DNA from: Paracoccus seriniphilus
GTDB lineage: Bacteria; Pseudomonadota; Alphaproteobacteria; Rhodobacterales; Rhodobacteraceae
DNA length: 64,000 bases
Assembly (NCBI RefSeq): GCF_028553745.1
Contig: NZ_CP067132.1
Coordinates: 62,001 to 126,000 of the forward strand
Direction: 5' to 3'
Both the position numbers and the translations under genes were made by a program. The notes beneath the pieces are model-generated. The model made no database searches. It saw only the letters and a list, made by a program, of their open reading frames with translations, and was not told the origin of the DNA. Within the stretch, counting starts at the first letter, position 1. Every line of letters starts with the position of its first letter. Positions 8,941 through 16,979 of the stretch are shown here, piece by piece.

Positions 8941-9660
8941 ATGGTGGCCGCTATGGATGATCCCATCGTTGCACGGGGACTGAACCATTGGTTCGGAAGC
9001 GGAGAGGCCCGCAAACAGGCGTTGTTCGATATCGATCTGACGGTCGCGCGGGGCAGCCTCACGGTTCTGATGGGGCCTTCCGGCTCGGGCAAGACAACGC
9101 TTCTGACCCTGTTGGGCTGTCTGCGCGACGTGCAGGAGGGTTCGGTTCGTCTGTTGGGGAATGAATTGCATGGCGCCACGAATGCGACGCTGATCGCCCT
9201 GCGACGCAGGCTAGGTTTCATCTTTCAGGCGCATAATCTGCATGAAAGCCTGACCGCGCGGCAGAATGTGATCATGGGGCTGGAGGTGCATGGCAAGATT
9301 CCCGCCGCGCTGGCCGAACAGGCCGCAAGCCATGTGTTGAAACTTGTCGGGCTGGGCGATCGTCTGGACTACCTGCCTGCGAATCTGTCAGGCGGGCAGA
9401 AACAACGTGTTGCGATTGCGCGGGCATTGGTTGGCAACCCGGATGTGATATTCGCCGATGAGCCGACCGCAGCGCTGGACAAGGAAACCGGCGCAAACGT
9501 GGTGGCCCTGATAAAGAGGCTGGGCCGCGAGCGCGGGACGACGACGCTGATGGTGACCCATGACAACCGCATTCTGGATCAGGCAGATCGTATCGTCACG
9601 ATTGAGGATGGAAGGATCGTCAGCGACAGGAACAAGGGCGCGGGAACCGACGCGGGTTAG
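8941..9660 (+). CDS. DevA-like ABC exporter ATPase
   Basis: This 239-residue ATPase of the MacB/LolD class has Walker A GPSGSGKTT (about 45-53), Q-loop FIFQAHNL, signature LSGGQKQR and Walker B VIFADEPTAALD. The wording around GCLRDVQEGSV and ELHGA is typical of DevA. The ATG at 8941 lies one base after the permease stop; a second ATG at 8953 is possible. It closes the run of adaptor, permease and ATPase genes that begins 12 bp after the flavoprotein and is probably transcribed with it. Confidence 0.87.
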   Translation: MVAAMDDPIVARGLNHWFGSGEARKQALFDIDLTVARGSLTVLMGPSGSGKTTLLTLLGCLRDVQEGSVRLLGNELHGATNATLIALRRRLGFIFQAHNLHESLTARQNVIMGLEVHGKIPAALAEQAASHVLKLVGLGDRLDYLPANLSGGQKQRVAIARALVGNPDVIFADEPTAALDKETGANVVALIKRLGRERGTTTLMVTHDNRILDQADRIVTIEDGRIVSDRNKGAGTDAG

Positions 9661-9841
9661 GATATCCGGTTTTCATCTCTTGCTGTGATCAGGCCGGGCG
9701 GGTCACCCGGAAATCGGCAGCAGGGCAGGGGGCAGTTGCGGAAGAACAGATCGGGAAAGGCGGCTTTTCGTGACGTCTCTTTGTAAGGCTCCGGCGGCGG
9801 CCGTCCGATCTCGGGATCGATCCGATGGTAAGTCCGGCCTT

Positions 9842-10168
9842 ATGTCCGACTTTATTGACCGCCCCCAAATCGAAATTCTTTCAGCTTCCGATGGTGATCG
9901 CCGCCGGCATTGGTCAGATGATGATAAACTGCGCATTGTGGAGGAGAGCCTTATCGGCCACCGACAAGCGGCAGCCACAGCGCGGGGGCATGGCATTTGC
10001 CGGTCGCTCCTGACCACCTGGCGGCGGCAGTATCGAAACGGCGAGCTTGGGTCTTCTCGCCCTGTGTCGTTCGCGCCGGTGACCGTGGCAAAGGGAGCTC
10101 CCGCGTCGCAAGCAAATCCGGTTGATCCGTGTCCGCCTTCGGACTGTCAGGTTGAGATAACCCTGCCG
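9842..10168 (+). pseudogene. Truncated IS66-type TnpA (OrfA) fragment
   Basis: From the ATG at 9842 the frame reads MSDFIDRPQIEIL and then a helix-turn-helix typical of IS66-family OrfA (HWSDDDKLRIVEESL, ending near TTWRRQYRNGELG). It continues to VEITLP, where these proteins normally go on with an NGR-type tail. Homology stops at 10168; the frame then runs on through unrelated sequence that belongs, on the other strand, to an IS30-type gene. It lacks its C-terminus and the tnpB and tnpC partners, so it is dead. Confidence 0.75.
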
Positions 10169-10170
10169 AT

Positions 10171-10525
10171 GCGCGGCGTGGAATTGAGGCGGTGGCAAAT
10201 CGACCTCAAATATCGATTTGTCAGCGCCGTCGCTTCGGTCGAGCGGGGCAGCTACCTTCGCAGCCTGTTGTTGGTGTTCTCGACCGTGCCTTTCTGCCAC
10301 GGCGCCTGGGGGTCACAAAACCAGCTGTCGGCGCGGTTCCCGTCCTTCAGCTTGCGCCAGGCCGAGAACTCGGTGCCGCGGTCGAAAGTGATCGACTGGC
10401 GCGCATCGGCGGGTAGCGGCGCGACCCGGCCGATCGGCAATCTCCGGCACAGGCATTTTCGCGTCATGTCATTGGTCGATCTTGCGACGCTCTTCGAATG
10501 TCAGGTGAGAGTAGTGGCTTCCCAT
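10171..10525 (-). pseudogene. Degenerate IS30-type transposase with internal deletion and two stops
   Basis: Reading leftward from the ATG at 10525 gives MGSHYSHLTFEERRKIDQ, then TGA (10469-10471), then HDAKMPVPEIADR, the usual IS30-family start with Trp expected at the stop. After a jump near 10440, another frame gives SITFDRGTEF and DPQAPWQKGTVENTNN, the C-terminal part of the DDE core. A TAG at 10252-10254 again stands where Trp is expected (NNRLRR then W). Sequence continues to HRLNSTPR and ends at the IS66-type junction. Both Trp-to-stop changes fit G-to-A mutation. Most of the catalytic domain is missing. Confidence 0.8.
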
Positions 10526-10741
10526 TCAGAAATCTCCATGCAAACCTCTGTTTAGATACGGAATTTGCACTTCGTTCGTGAACCTGCTCGGCGCTCTGCT
10601 GATTAAACCTGTAATCAGAATTATGGAACATGACTCTATTGGGTGATCATATCAATGGAGCTAGCCACCGGTTTCAAGTTGATCACGACAGTCAGGGCAC
10701 TGGCATCTCTGTCATGTGTCAGCAGGCATCAAGACGCATGA

Positions 10742-10773
10742 ACCGGTCCTGACAAGCTGTTGTCAGGGCCGGT
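10742..10773 (-). terminator. Stem-loop terminator after the sugar ABC operon
   Basis: ACCGGTCCTGACAA (10742-10755) pairs with TTGTCAGGGCCGGT (10760-10773) across a GCTG loop: 14 pairs, one of them G-U. It lies about 40 bases beyond the stop of the ATPase gene, the last gene of the leftward operon. The T-run is weak, so termination is likely but not certain. Confidence 0.6.
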
Positions 10774-10812
10774 CTCAACATCCGGGGTGAAAGCTTCGCG
10801 GTCTCGGGGTGC

Positions 10813-11931
10813 TCAACTCAGCGCGGCAAGCACCTCGAGATCGACCTGACGCTCCAATGCGTTACCTTCTTGATCGAACAGATGCACCTTCGATGGCTCG
10901 AAGGAGACAGCTACCGTCTGACCCGAACGGATATTGGCGGCACCATCCGCGACCATGCAGAGCGACGTGCCATCCGGCGTGGCGCCATAGATCACCGATT
11001 GATTGCCCAGCCGTTCAATGACTTCGGGAATGAAGGATATCTGCGCCGGGCCCTGACCAAGCGCCATGTCGTCGGGCCGCAGCCCCAGAACCAGCGCATC
11101 GCCAGCCCGTATGGATCCCGGCGGCACCGGAACGGTCATGGTTCGTTCGCTGGCGGGCAATGTCACCGCAACGCCTTCGGGACCGCATGCCACGCAGGTC
11201 ACGGGCAGGAAGTTCATGTTGGGATTTCCGATGAACCCGGCGACGAACTGGTTGCGCGGTTTGTGGAACAGTTCCAGCGGCGATCCGACCTGTTCGATGC
11301 GACCGGCGCGAAGCACCACGATCTTGTCGGCCATGGTCATCGCCTCGACCTGATCATGGGTGACATAGATCATCGTGTTTTTCAGTTTGCCATGCAGACG
11401 CGACAGTTCGACCCGCATTTCGGCACGCAGCGCGGCATCCAGATTGGACAGGGGTTCGTCAAACAGGAAGATTTGTGGCTCGCGCACGATGGCGCGTCCG
11501 ATGGCCACGCGCTGACGTTGCCCGCCGGACAGTGCACCGGGACGGTGGTCCAGCCGGTCGCGCAACTGCAGGACGTCCGCCGCCTTGTGCACCAGTTCTT
11601 CGACCCGGGCCTGGGACATGCGGGCGACGCGCAGGGGAAAGGCGATATTCTCGAAGACGGTCATATGCGGATAGAGCGCATAGGACTGGAACACCATCGA
11701 GATGCCCCTTTTGACCGGGGCCAGATCATTCACGACCTGGCCGTCGATCTCGATCGTTCCCGAGGTCACTTCTTCAAGCCCCGCGATCATGCGCAGCATC
11801 GTGCTTTTGCCACATCCCGACGGGCCGACAAAGACCGCGAATTCGCCTTCATTGATCGTCAGGTCCGTCGGCCTGATGACATCTGCCGTGCCAAAGCGCT
11901 TGGTCACGCCGGTCAGCTTGAGTTGTCCCAT
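10813..11931 (-). CDS. Sugar ABC importer ATPase (UgpC/MalK family)
   Basis: This 372-residue ATPase shows Walker A GPSGCGKST, signature LSGGQRQR, Walker B FLFDEPLSNLDA and a C-terminal TOBE-type regulatory region, the CUT1 (carbohydrate uptake 1) pattern. It powers the two permeases encoded upstream in the same leftward operon. The ATG at 11931 follows GGAGAACAC. Neighbouring amino-sugar genes suggest the import of an N-acetylhexosamine or short glycan. It is the promoter-distal gene, followed by a stem-loop. Confidence 0.92.
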   Translation of the reverse strand: MGQLKLTGVTKRFGTADVIRPTDLTINEGEFAVFVGPSGCGKSTMLRMIAGLEEVTSGTIEIDGQVVNDLAPVKRGISMVFQSYALYPHMTVFENIAFPLRVARMSQARVEELVHKAADVLQLRDRLDHRPGALSGGQRQRVAIGRAIVREPQIFLFDEPLSNLDAALRAEMRVELSRLHGKLKNTMIYVTHDQVEAMTMADKIVVLRAGRIEQVGSPLELFHKPRNQFVAGFIGNPNMNFLPVTCVACGPEGVAVTLPASERTMTVPVPPGSIRAGDALVLGLRPDDMALGQGPAQISFIPEVIERLGNQSVIYGATPDGTSLCMVADGAANIRSGQTVAVSFEPSKVHLFDQEGNALERQVDLEVLAALS

Positions 11932-11988
11932 GTGTTCTCCTGATGGATGGACGGGGCGGTTCCTGCCGCCCCGCTCCGACGTTCATGC

Positions 11989-13203
11989 TCAGTCGATCAG
12001 ATCGTTCAGTTCGTCCGCCACTTCCTCGGCGGCTTCCTGCGGGGTCAGTTCGCCCAGAATGACACCTTGAATGCTCTCATTCATGACATCCTGCAGCGCG
12101 TTGTAGTCGACGACCTGGGGCTCCGGACCACCTTCTGCAACCGAGCCAAGGAAATAGGACCAGTTCGGGTCTTTTTCTGGCAAGGCGCGCGTCAGTTCGG
12201 TGTCGCGCACCGGCGTCCAGCCACCGACATCGTCAAATTCGGCCTGCCGCTCGGTAGCGGTCAGGTATTTGGCCAGAGACATCGCGGCCTCTTCCACGCC
12301 CGAGCCGGAGAAAACCGCAAGGCTGTCAGTGATCAGCAAGGTCGAATGGCCCTCGCCGCTGGGACCGGTGGGCACCCAGGTCACGCCGTAATTCGCATCG
12401 CCTGTGCGCGCACGAAAGCCAAAGCTCTGCTGCATCATCGCGATCTTGCCCTCGGCGAAAAGCGGTTCCAGCTTGCCACGGTCATAGGCGACCGGGCCTT
12501 CCTGCGCATAGGGGACCATATCGGCGTAAAATTGCAGCGTCTCGATGGTCTCGGGGCTGTTGAACACCACCTCGCCATCGGAATTGATGACCTCGCCGCC
12601 ATTGGCGTACAGCCAGCTGAGGAACTGGTGCATGGTATTGTCGAAGGAGGCGGCGGCAATGCCCAGACCGCGTGCATCGGTCTTTTCGGTGATGGCCTTG
12701 GCGGCGGTCATCACGTCATCCCAGGTCTGTGGCCCGTCGGGCATATCCAGCCCGGCCTGTTCGAACAGATCCTTGTTGTAGAACAGCGCCCGGGTCGAAA
12801 AGGCCCGCGGCACGCCCCAGTACTGGCCATTGAAGCTGATCGTGCCAAGAACCGAGGGTTCATAGCTGGCGGCCTCTTCCTCGCTCAACTCGACCGGTTC
12901 GATCAGCCCGGCATCCGCCAGTTGCGGCAGGACACGGCTACCCAGATAGGCCAGAGCTGCCGGCGATCCGGCCGAGGCCAGCGTGATCGCCTTCTCCTGG
13001 CATTGTCCCCAGGGGACATATTCCATGTTGACCTTGAATTCGGGATTTTCCGCTTCCCAGGCCGCGACATGTTTTGCCTGCACGGCCGCTTCGGCGGCAT
13101 CATTGCTGCCGCAGTTGATGAAATGCAGGTCTTCCTGTGCCGCTGCGCCCTGTGCCATGCAGGCCATGGCCGCGCCGGCAAGAAGGATTGTTCTGGTTTT
13201 CAT
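11989..13203 (-). CDS. Sugar ABC importer substrate-binding protein
   Basis: A signal peptide is clear: MKTRTILLAGAAMACMAQG, then AAAQ and the mature start EDLHF. The mature part has the family 1 extracellular solute-binding fold, with WGVPRAFSTRALFYNKDLF and TWDDVMTAAKAI typical of sugar binders. Length is 404 residues from the ATG at 13201-13203, behind AAGGAGCAAG; an upstream in-frame start would spoil the signal peptide. It captures the sugar in the periplasm for the importer. Its ligand is probably an amino sugar or oligosaccharide, judged from the divergent catabolic operon. Confidence 0.92.
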   Translation of the reverse strand: MKTRTILLAGAAMACMAQGAAAQEDLHFINCGSNDAAEAAVQAKHVAAWEAENPEFKVNMEYVPWGQCQEKAITLASAGSPAALAYLGSRVLPQLADAGLIEPVELSEEEAASYEPSVLGTISFNGQYWGVPRAFSTRALFYNKDLFEQAGLDMPDGPQTWDDVMTAAKAITEKTDARGLGIAAASFDNTMHQFLSWLYANGGEVINSDGEVVFNSPETIETLQFYADMVPYAQEGPVAYDRGKLEPLFAEGKIAMMQQSFGFRARTGDANYGVTWVPTGPSGEGHSTLLITDSLAVFSGSGVEEAAMSLAKYLTATERQAEFDDVGGWTPVRDTELTRALPEKDPNWSYFLGSVAEGGPEPQVVDYNALQDVMNESIQGVILGELTPQEAAEEVADELNDLID

Positions 13204-13225
13204 GTCTTGCTCCTTGTTGGGTGAT

Positions 13226-14068
13226 TTATTCCTTGACCGCACCGGCCGTCAGGCCTGCGACGATGTATCGTTGCAAAAAGATATACAGCAGCAGCACCGG
13301 CAGGATGCCCACAAGGCTGGCAGCCATCAACTGATTGTAGACCACCTGCTCACGTCCAAAGAACTGGTAGAGTCCCATGGCCAGCGGGTGGTAATCATCA
13401 ATCGAATTGAAGGTCAGCGCGAACAGGAATTGTTGCGCATAGGCGGTGATGAAGACCGTGATCGACACCACCACGATGCCCGGTGCGGCGACCGGCAGGA
13501 TCACCCGCCACAGGGTATACAGCCGCCCTGCACCATCGACGATGGCGGCCTCTTCCAGTTCCCTGGGAATACGCAGGAAGTAGCTGCGCATCAGGAAGAT
13601 GCCGGTGGGCACTGAAAAGGCCGCGCCGGGAATGATCATCGACCAATAGGTGTTCAGCAGTCCCAATGTCAGCATCAGCTTGTAAAGCGGCACGATCAGC
13701 ACGGCTGCCCCGATCATGTTGATCGCCAGGAATGTGGTCAGGATGCCATCACGGAATCGATATTCGAAACGTGACACCGAATAGGCCGCCGGAATGATGC
13801 ACAGCAGCGCCAGCAGCGTCACCGCACATGACATGAAGAACGAGTTGAAGATATAGCGCGGCAATTTCGGCACGCTGCTCCACATCTCGATATAGGCATC
13901 AAAGGTCATATCCGGCGTATAGAATCGGTAGGGCGCGCGGAACACGGCATCCAGTGGACGCAGCGAAACCATGATGGCCTCGGCGAAGGGGGCAAGAATG
14001 AAGATCAGGAAGACCAGGATTCCTGCGTAAAGCCCCAGCTTTTCCCACCATTTGTATTTGTCGATCAT
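13226..14068 (-). CDS. Sugar ABC importer permease (MalG type)
   Basis: This 280-residue inner-membrane permease has six predicted membrane spans and the cytoplasmic EAA loop (ELEEAAIVDGAGRLYTLWRV). The ATG at 14066-14068 overlaps the stop of the other permease (TGATG), which supports translational coupling and rules out the longer upstream start. It forms a heterodimer with the MalF-type partner. The binding-protein gene follows 22 bases downstream in the operon. Confidence 0.92.
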   Translation of the reverse strand: MIDKYKWWEKLGLYAGILVFLIFILAPFAEAIMVSLRPLDAVFRAPYRFYTPDMTFDAYIEMWSSVPKLPRYIFNSFFMSCAVTLLALLCIIPAAYSVSRFEYRFRDGILTTFLAINMIGAAVLIVPLYKLMLTLGLLNTYWSMIIPGAAFSVPTGIFLMRSYFLRIPRELEEAAIVDGAGRLYTLWRVILPVAAPGIVVVSITVFITAYAQQFLFALTFNSIDDYHPLAMGLYQFFGREQVVYNQLMAASLVGILPVLLLYIFLQRYIVAGLTAGAVKE

Positions 14069-14949
14069 CACTTGCCTCCGGCTTTGCGGCCAGCGCGGGC
14101 CATCAGCATCAGGTTCACGGCCGAAAACGCCGTGAGACACAGCAGGATCATCACCGCGCGCGCTGACCCCTCGCCAAAGCGGAACCGGCTGATCGCGGTC
14201 TTGTAGGTGTCGATGATCATGGTGGTGGTCGCGCCGCGCGGCCCGCCTTCGGTCAGGATCCAGATGATATCGAACGAGTTGAAGGTCCAGATGGCCGAGA
14301 GCAGCCCCATGGTAAAGATCGAGGGTGCCAGAAGCGGCAGGGTGATCCGGCGAAAGCGGTAGAACCGGCTGGCCCCGTCGACCCAGGCGGCTTCATGCAG
14401 CTCACGCGGGATCGATTGCATTGCTGCCAGAAGATACAGGGCCACCAGCGGCGTGCCGACCCAGACATCTGTCACGATTGTCGCAAGGAAGGCCGAATTC
14501 TTGTGGGCAAGAAACTCGAAGGGACCCGAAAGCAGGCCGATCTTCTGGGCCACGCCCGAGATCATCCCGAACTGGCCGTTATACATCCATGACCACATGA
14601 ACACCCCGATCGCGATCGGCACGATCCAGGGCGGCATGATCAGGATCCGGAACAGATTGCGCCCCGGCAGCGCGGCATTCAGCAGCACCGCGCCGATCGT
14701 GCCCACGATCAGCTTCAGCGCGACCCCGACAAGCATCCATGCAAAGGTGCGCCGGATGACCTCGAAGAAATCATCCTCGAAGATTTCGACATAATTCTTG
14801 AGGCCGATATATTCCTCGCCCGGACGCAGCGAGGCATTGGTCAGCGACAGTCGAAATGTCTCGAACAACGGCCATGCCACGATGGTCAGGGTCAGCAGCA
14901 GCGCCGGCAGCAGCAGAAGATAGGGAAAGAAGTCGAAACGCCGGGTCAT
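14068..14949 (-). CDS. Sugar ABC importer permease (MalF type)
   Basis: This 293-residue permease has six predicted spans and an EAA loop (ELHEAAWVDGASRFYRFRRI). It begins MTRRFDFFPYLLLLPALLL. The ATG at 14947-14949 overlaps the stop of the Gfo/Idh/MocA gene by 4 bases; the longer open frame upstream is Cys/Arg-rich shadow inside that gene. It is the partner of the MalG-type permease in a CUT1 importer. Confidence 0.92.
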   Translation of the reverse strand: MTRRFDFFPYLLLLPALLLTLTIVAWPLFETFRLSLTNASLRPGEEYIGLKNYVEIFEDDFFEVIRRTFAWMLVGVALKLIVGTIGAVLLNAALPGRNLFRILIMPPWIVPIAIGVFMWSWMYNGQFGMISGVAQKIGLLSGPFEFLAHKNSAFLATIVTDVWVGTPLVALYLLAAMQSIPRELHEAAWVDGASRFYRFRRITLPLLAPSIFTMGLLSAIWTFNSFDIIWILTEGGPRGATTTMIIDTYKTAISRFRFGEGSARAVMILLCLTAFSAVNLMLMARAGRKAGGK

Positions 14950-16103
14950 GCCGGCACCCTTGCGGCCAGCGCCTCGTCCAGTTGCGCCCAGATCGGTGAC
15001 AGATCGACCACGCGGGTTTCGGCCATCGCCTGATCCATGGCCATGGCGGTTAATCCGGCTTCCAGCGCATCCAGGCAGCTCAGCGGCAGGCGGGCAAGCT
15101 CGTGCCGCATATAGGCCACCACATCGCGCACCATCGCCCGATCGGCACCGTAATGCCCCTGGCTCGATGTCTCGGCATCGGTGACAGACGCAAGATCGCA
15201 TATGGTCTTGCCACTGTCCGACAGGGTCACGCGAAAGTTGTTGCGGATGAAGTCACCCTCGGCCATGCCGTCGCGCCCGATCACGGCAAAGCGGCGGAAC
15301 TCGTCCGGCACGTTCAGATTGGTGTGAAAGGCCATGGTTGCGCCATTTTCATATTGCACAAGCGCGGTCTGGTAGTCGACGATATCGCCCTGCCCGGAAA
15401 AGGCGTCATCCGTGCCACCCCAGCGCGGGCTCATTCGCGTCAGATAGTCTGGGTTGCCGGCGGGGCGATGCCGAGGCAGGTATTTCTTGCGTCCGCCGAA
15501 GCTGGCCACATGGCTGGGACGGGCGCCGACCACACCTTGATAAAGATCGATGTCGTGGCAGCATTTTTCCAGCATGAAGCCGCCTGACAGTGCCCGGTCG
15601 CGCCGCCAGTCGCGCATGAAGAAACTGCCGTGATAGGGCGCGATATGCTCCGAGGCCTCGATCGACATGATCTCGCCCAGATGACCATCCGCCTGCGCCT
15701 GCTGCAAGGCGCGGTACAGCGGCGAATAGCGCAGCACCAGTCCCACCATCAAGCGGCGCATTCCGTCATGCTCGGCAATCAGCCGCGCCAGTTCCAGCGA
15801 TTGCTCGACCGAGATGACCAGCGGCTTCTCGACAAAAATGTAGGGTGTGTCGGATTGCAGCGCGAGGCGCAGATGATCCAGATGCAGGTGATTGGGCGAT
15901 CCGATCATCAGCATGTCGAACGGTCCTGCCGCCAGCATTCGGGACGCATCCTCATATCGGGCGGGCATCGCGCCGGGAAAGGCCGACATGCGTGCATCCG
16001 AGGGATCGGCAACCGCGGAAAATTGCAGATCCGGATCAGCGCCTGCAAATTCGGGCAGCAATGCCGCGATCCGCGCCCCCAGCCCGATAATCCCTACCTT
16101 CAT
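14946..16103 (-). CDS. Gfo/Idh/MocA family oxidoreductase
   Basis: The protein has 385 residues, beginning MKVGIIGLGARIA with the NAD(P) loop GLGARI, followed by VEKPLVISVEQSLELA, which holds the family EKP motif. The C-terminal half is the alpha/beta substrate domain. It probably oxidises or epimerises a sugar or sugar acid in the cytoplasm with a nicotinamide cofactor. The start overlaps the cutC stop (TGA/ATG), and the end overlaps the MalF-type permease gene by 4 bases, so it is tightly embedded in the transport operon. A role in processing the imported glycan is likely. The exact substrate is unknown. Confidence 0.9.
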   Translation of the reverse strand: MKVGIIGLGARIAALLPEFAGADPDLQFSAVADPSDARMSAFPGAMPARYEDASRMLAAGPFDMLMIGSPNHLHLDHLRLALQSDTPYIFVEKPLVISVEQSLELARLIAEHDGMRRLMVGLVLRYSPLYRALQQAQADGHLGEIMSIEASEHIAPYHGSFFMRDWRRDRALSGGFMLEKCCHDIDLYQGVVGARPSHVASFGGRKKYLPRHRPAGNPDYLTRMSPRWGGTDDAFSGQGDIVDYQTALVQYENGATMAFHTNLNVPDEFRRFAVIGRDGMAEGDFIRNNFRVTLSDSGKTICDLASVTDAETSSQGHYGADRAMVRDVVAYMRHELARLPLSCLDALEAGLTAMAMDQAMAETRVVDLSPIWAQLDEALAARVPA

Positions 16104-16828
16104 CTCGCCGCGCTCCAATCTGCCATGGTTTTCTTCAGTTCCCTGATCCTGTCGGGGGATGTGATGCGGCGCGTCTCGATGCCGATGCCACGACAATCCT
16201 GTTGTTCCGCATCCGCGATGCTGCAAGAGGCATGCAGCGCATCGACCCCTGCCCCCAGCAACTGCCCGGCGGATTCTGCGCCAATCCCGCCACCAGCCAT
16301 GACCTCGATGCGCCCCGCAGCGTGATTGCACAGCGCCGCGATGCGCGAGACACCTTCCGGGGCCGATGGGGCACCCCCCGATGTCAGAACCCGCGCCACG
16401 CCCAGCTCGATGGCAAGATCAAGGGCTGCAAATTGATCGCGGCACAGGTCGAAGGCGCGATGAAGGGTAACCTGCATGTTCCCGGCTGCGGCGATCAGTT
16501 CGGACAGCGCCGCGGCATCCAGCTTGCGATCTGGCGACATGACGCCAATGACGATCCCGGCCAGCCCCGCATCGTTGGCCGCCAGAATATCGCCCAGCAT
16601 CGCCTCCATCCCGCCCTCGCGCAGGACAAAGTCCCCGGCTGCGGGCCGGATCATCGCATGACAGGGAACCTGGGCAAGTGCCGCCTGCCGCATCAGCCCC
16701 ATGGAGGGAGTCAGCCCCCCCAGCGCCAGCGCCGAGCAGAGTTCGATCCGATCCGCACCCCCGGCAACCGCAAGGGATAGCCCGTCGGCACTGTCGACGC
16801 ATATTTCAAGCTGCTGAGAGTGACGCAT
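16100..16828 (-). CDS. cutC: CutC family protein
   Basis: This is a TIM-barrel protein of 242 residues with the family hallmarks ICVDSADGLSLAVAGGADRI, the segment that follows it (ELCSALALGGLTPS) and AGGGIG. CutC was named for copper tolerance, but that role is disputed, and the fold looks like a sugar-phosphate or deoxyribose-type enzyme. Here it is the first gene of the sugar ABC operon, overlapping the Gfo/Idh/MocA gene by 4 bases. No copper gene is adjacent. The context argues for a role in amino-sugar or glycan breakdown. The ATG at 16826-16828 gives the family start; the upstream extension crosses the promoter and is rejected. Confidence 0.88.
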   Translation of the reverse strand: MRHSQQLEICVDSADGLSLAVAGGADRIELCSALALGGLTPSMGLMRQAALAQVPCHAMIRPAAGDFVLREGGMEAMLGDILAANDAGLAGIVIGVMSPDRKLDAAALSELIAAAGNMQVTLHRAFDLCRDQFAALDLAIELGVARVLTSGGAPSAPEGVSRIAALCNHAAGRIEVMAGGGIGAESAGQLLGAGVDALHASCSIADAEQQDCRGIGIETRRITSPDRIRELKKTMADWSAAR

Positions 16829-16979
16829 CGTCTCCGCCGTGATCCGATTCCTTGAAACTTTAGCAAAGCAAAACTCAAACGCAAGGAATTTTATGTGAAC
16901 TAAAGCAGTTGCGTTGGTTTGTTTATTTTGCCACAATGATTCCATAGCGTGCATTTAGGTTGACTAAGGTTTTGCGCAT
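16829..16979. promoter_or_regulatory. Divergent promoter of the amino-sugar regulon
   Basis: This AT-rich gap lies between the cutC-led transport operon and the regulator-led catabolic operon. On the minus strand, bases 16857-16883 read as spaced T-rich repeats (GTTTGAGTTTTGCTTTGC). On the plus strand, 16911-16931 reads GTTGCGTTGGTTTGTTTATT. Tandem T-rich pentamer-like repeats are common in DeoR-type operators such as AgaR sites, which would fit the DeoR-like sensor of the adjacent regulator. TAAGG near 16967 serves as ribosome binding site for the ATG at 16980. Confidence 0.5.

Larger units (their letters stand above)
9842..10525. mobile_element. Composite insertion-sequence scar (IS66-type and IS30-type)
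   Basis: An IS66-type OrfA remnant on the plus strand is joined at about 10168-10171 to a degraded IS30-type transposase on the minus strand. No matching terminal repeats or target duplication were identified. The scar lies between the exporter operon and the amino-sugar transport operon, so it marks an old boundary between two gene blocks. Confidence 0.7.

Noticed and set aside
9770..10555. Single 261-residue gene across the insertion-sequence scar
   Set aside because: Only the part up to 10168 resembles a transposase OrfA; the rest is antisense to IS30-type coding sequence, so the open frame is accidental.
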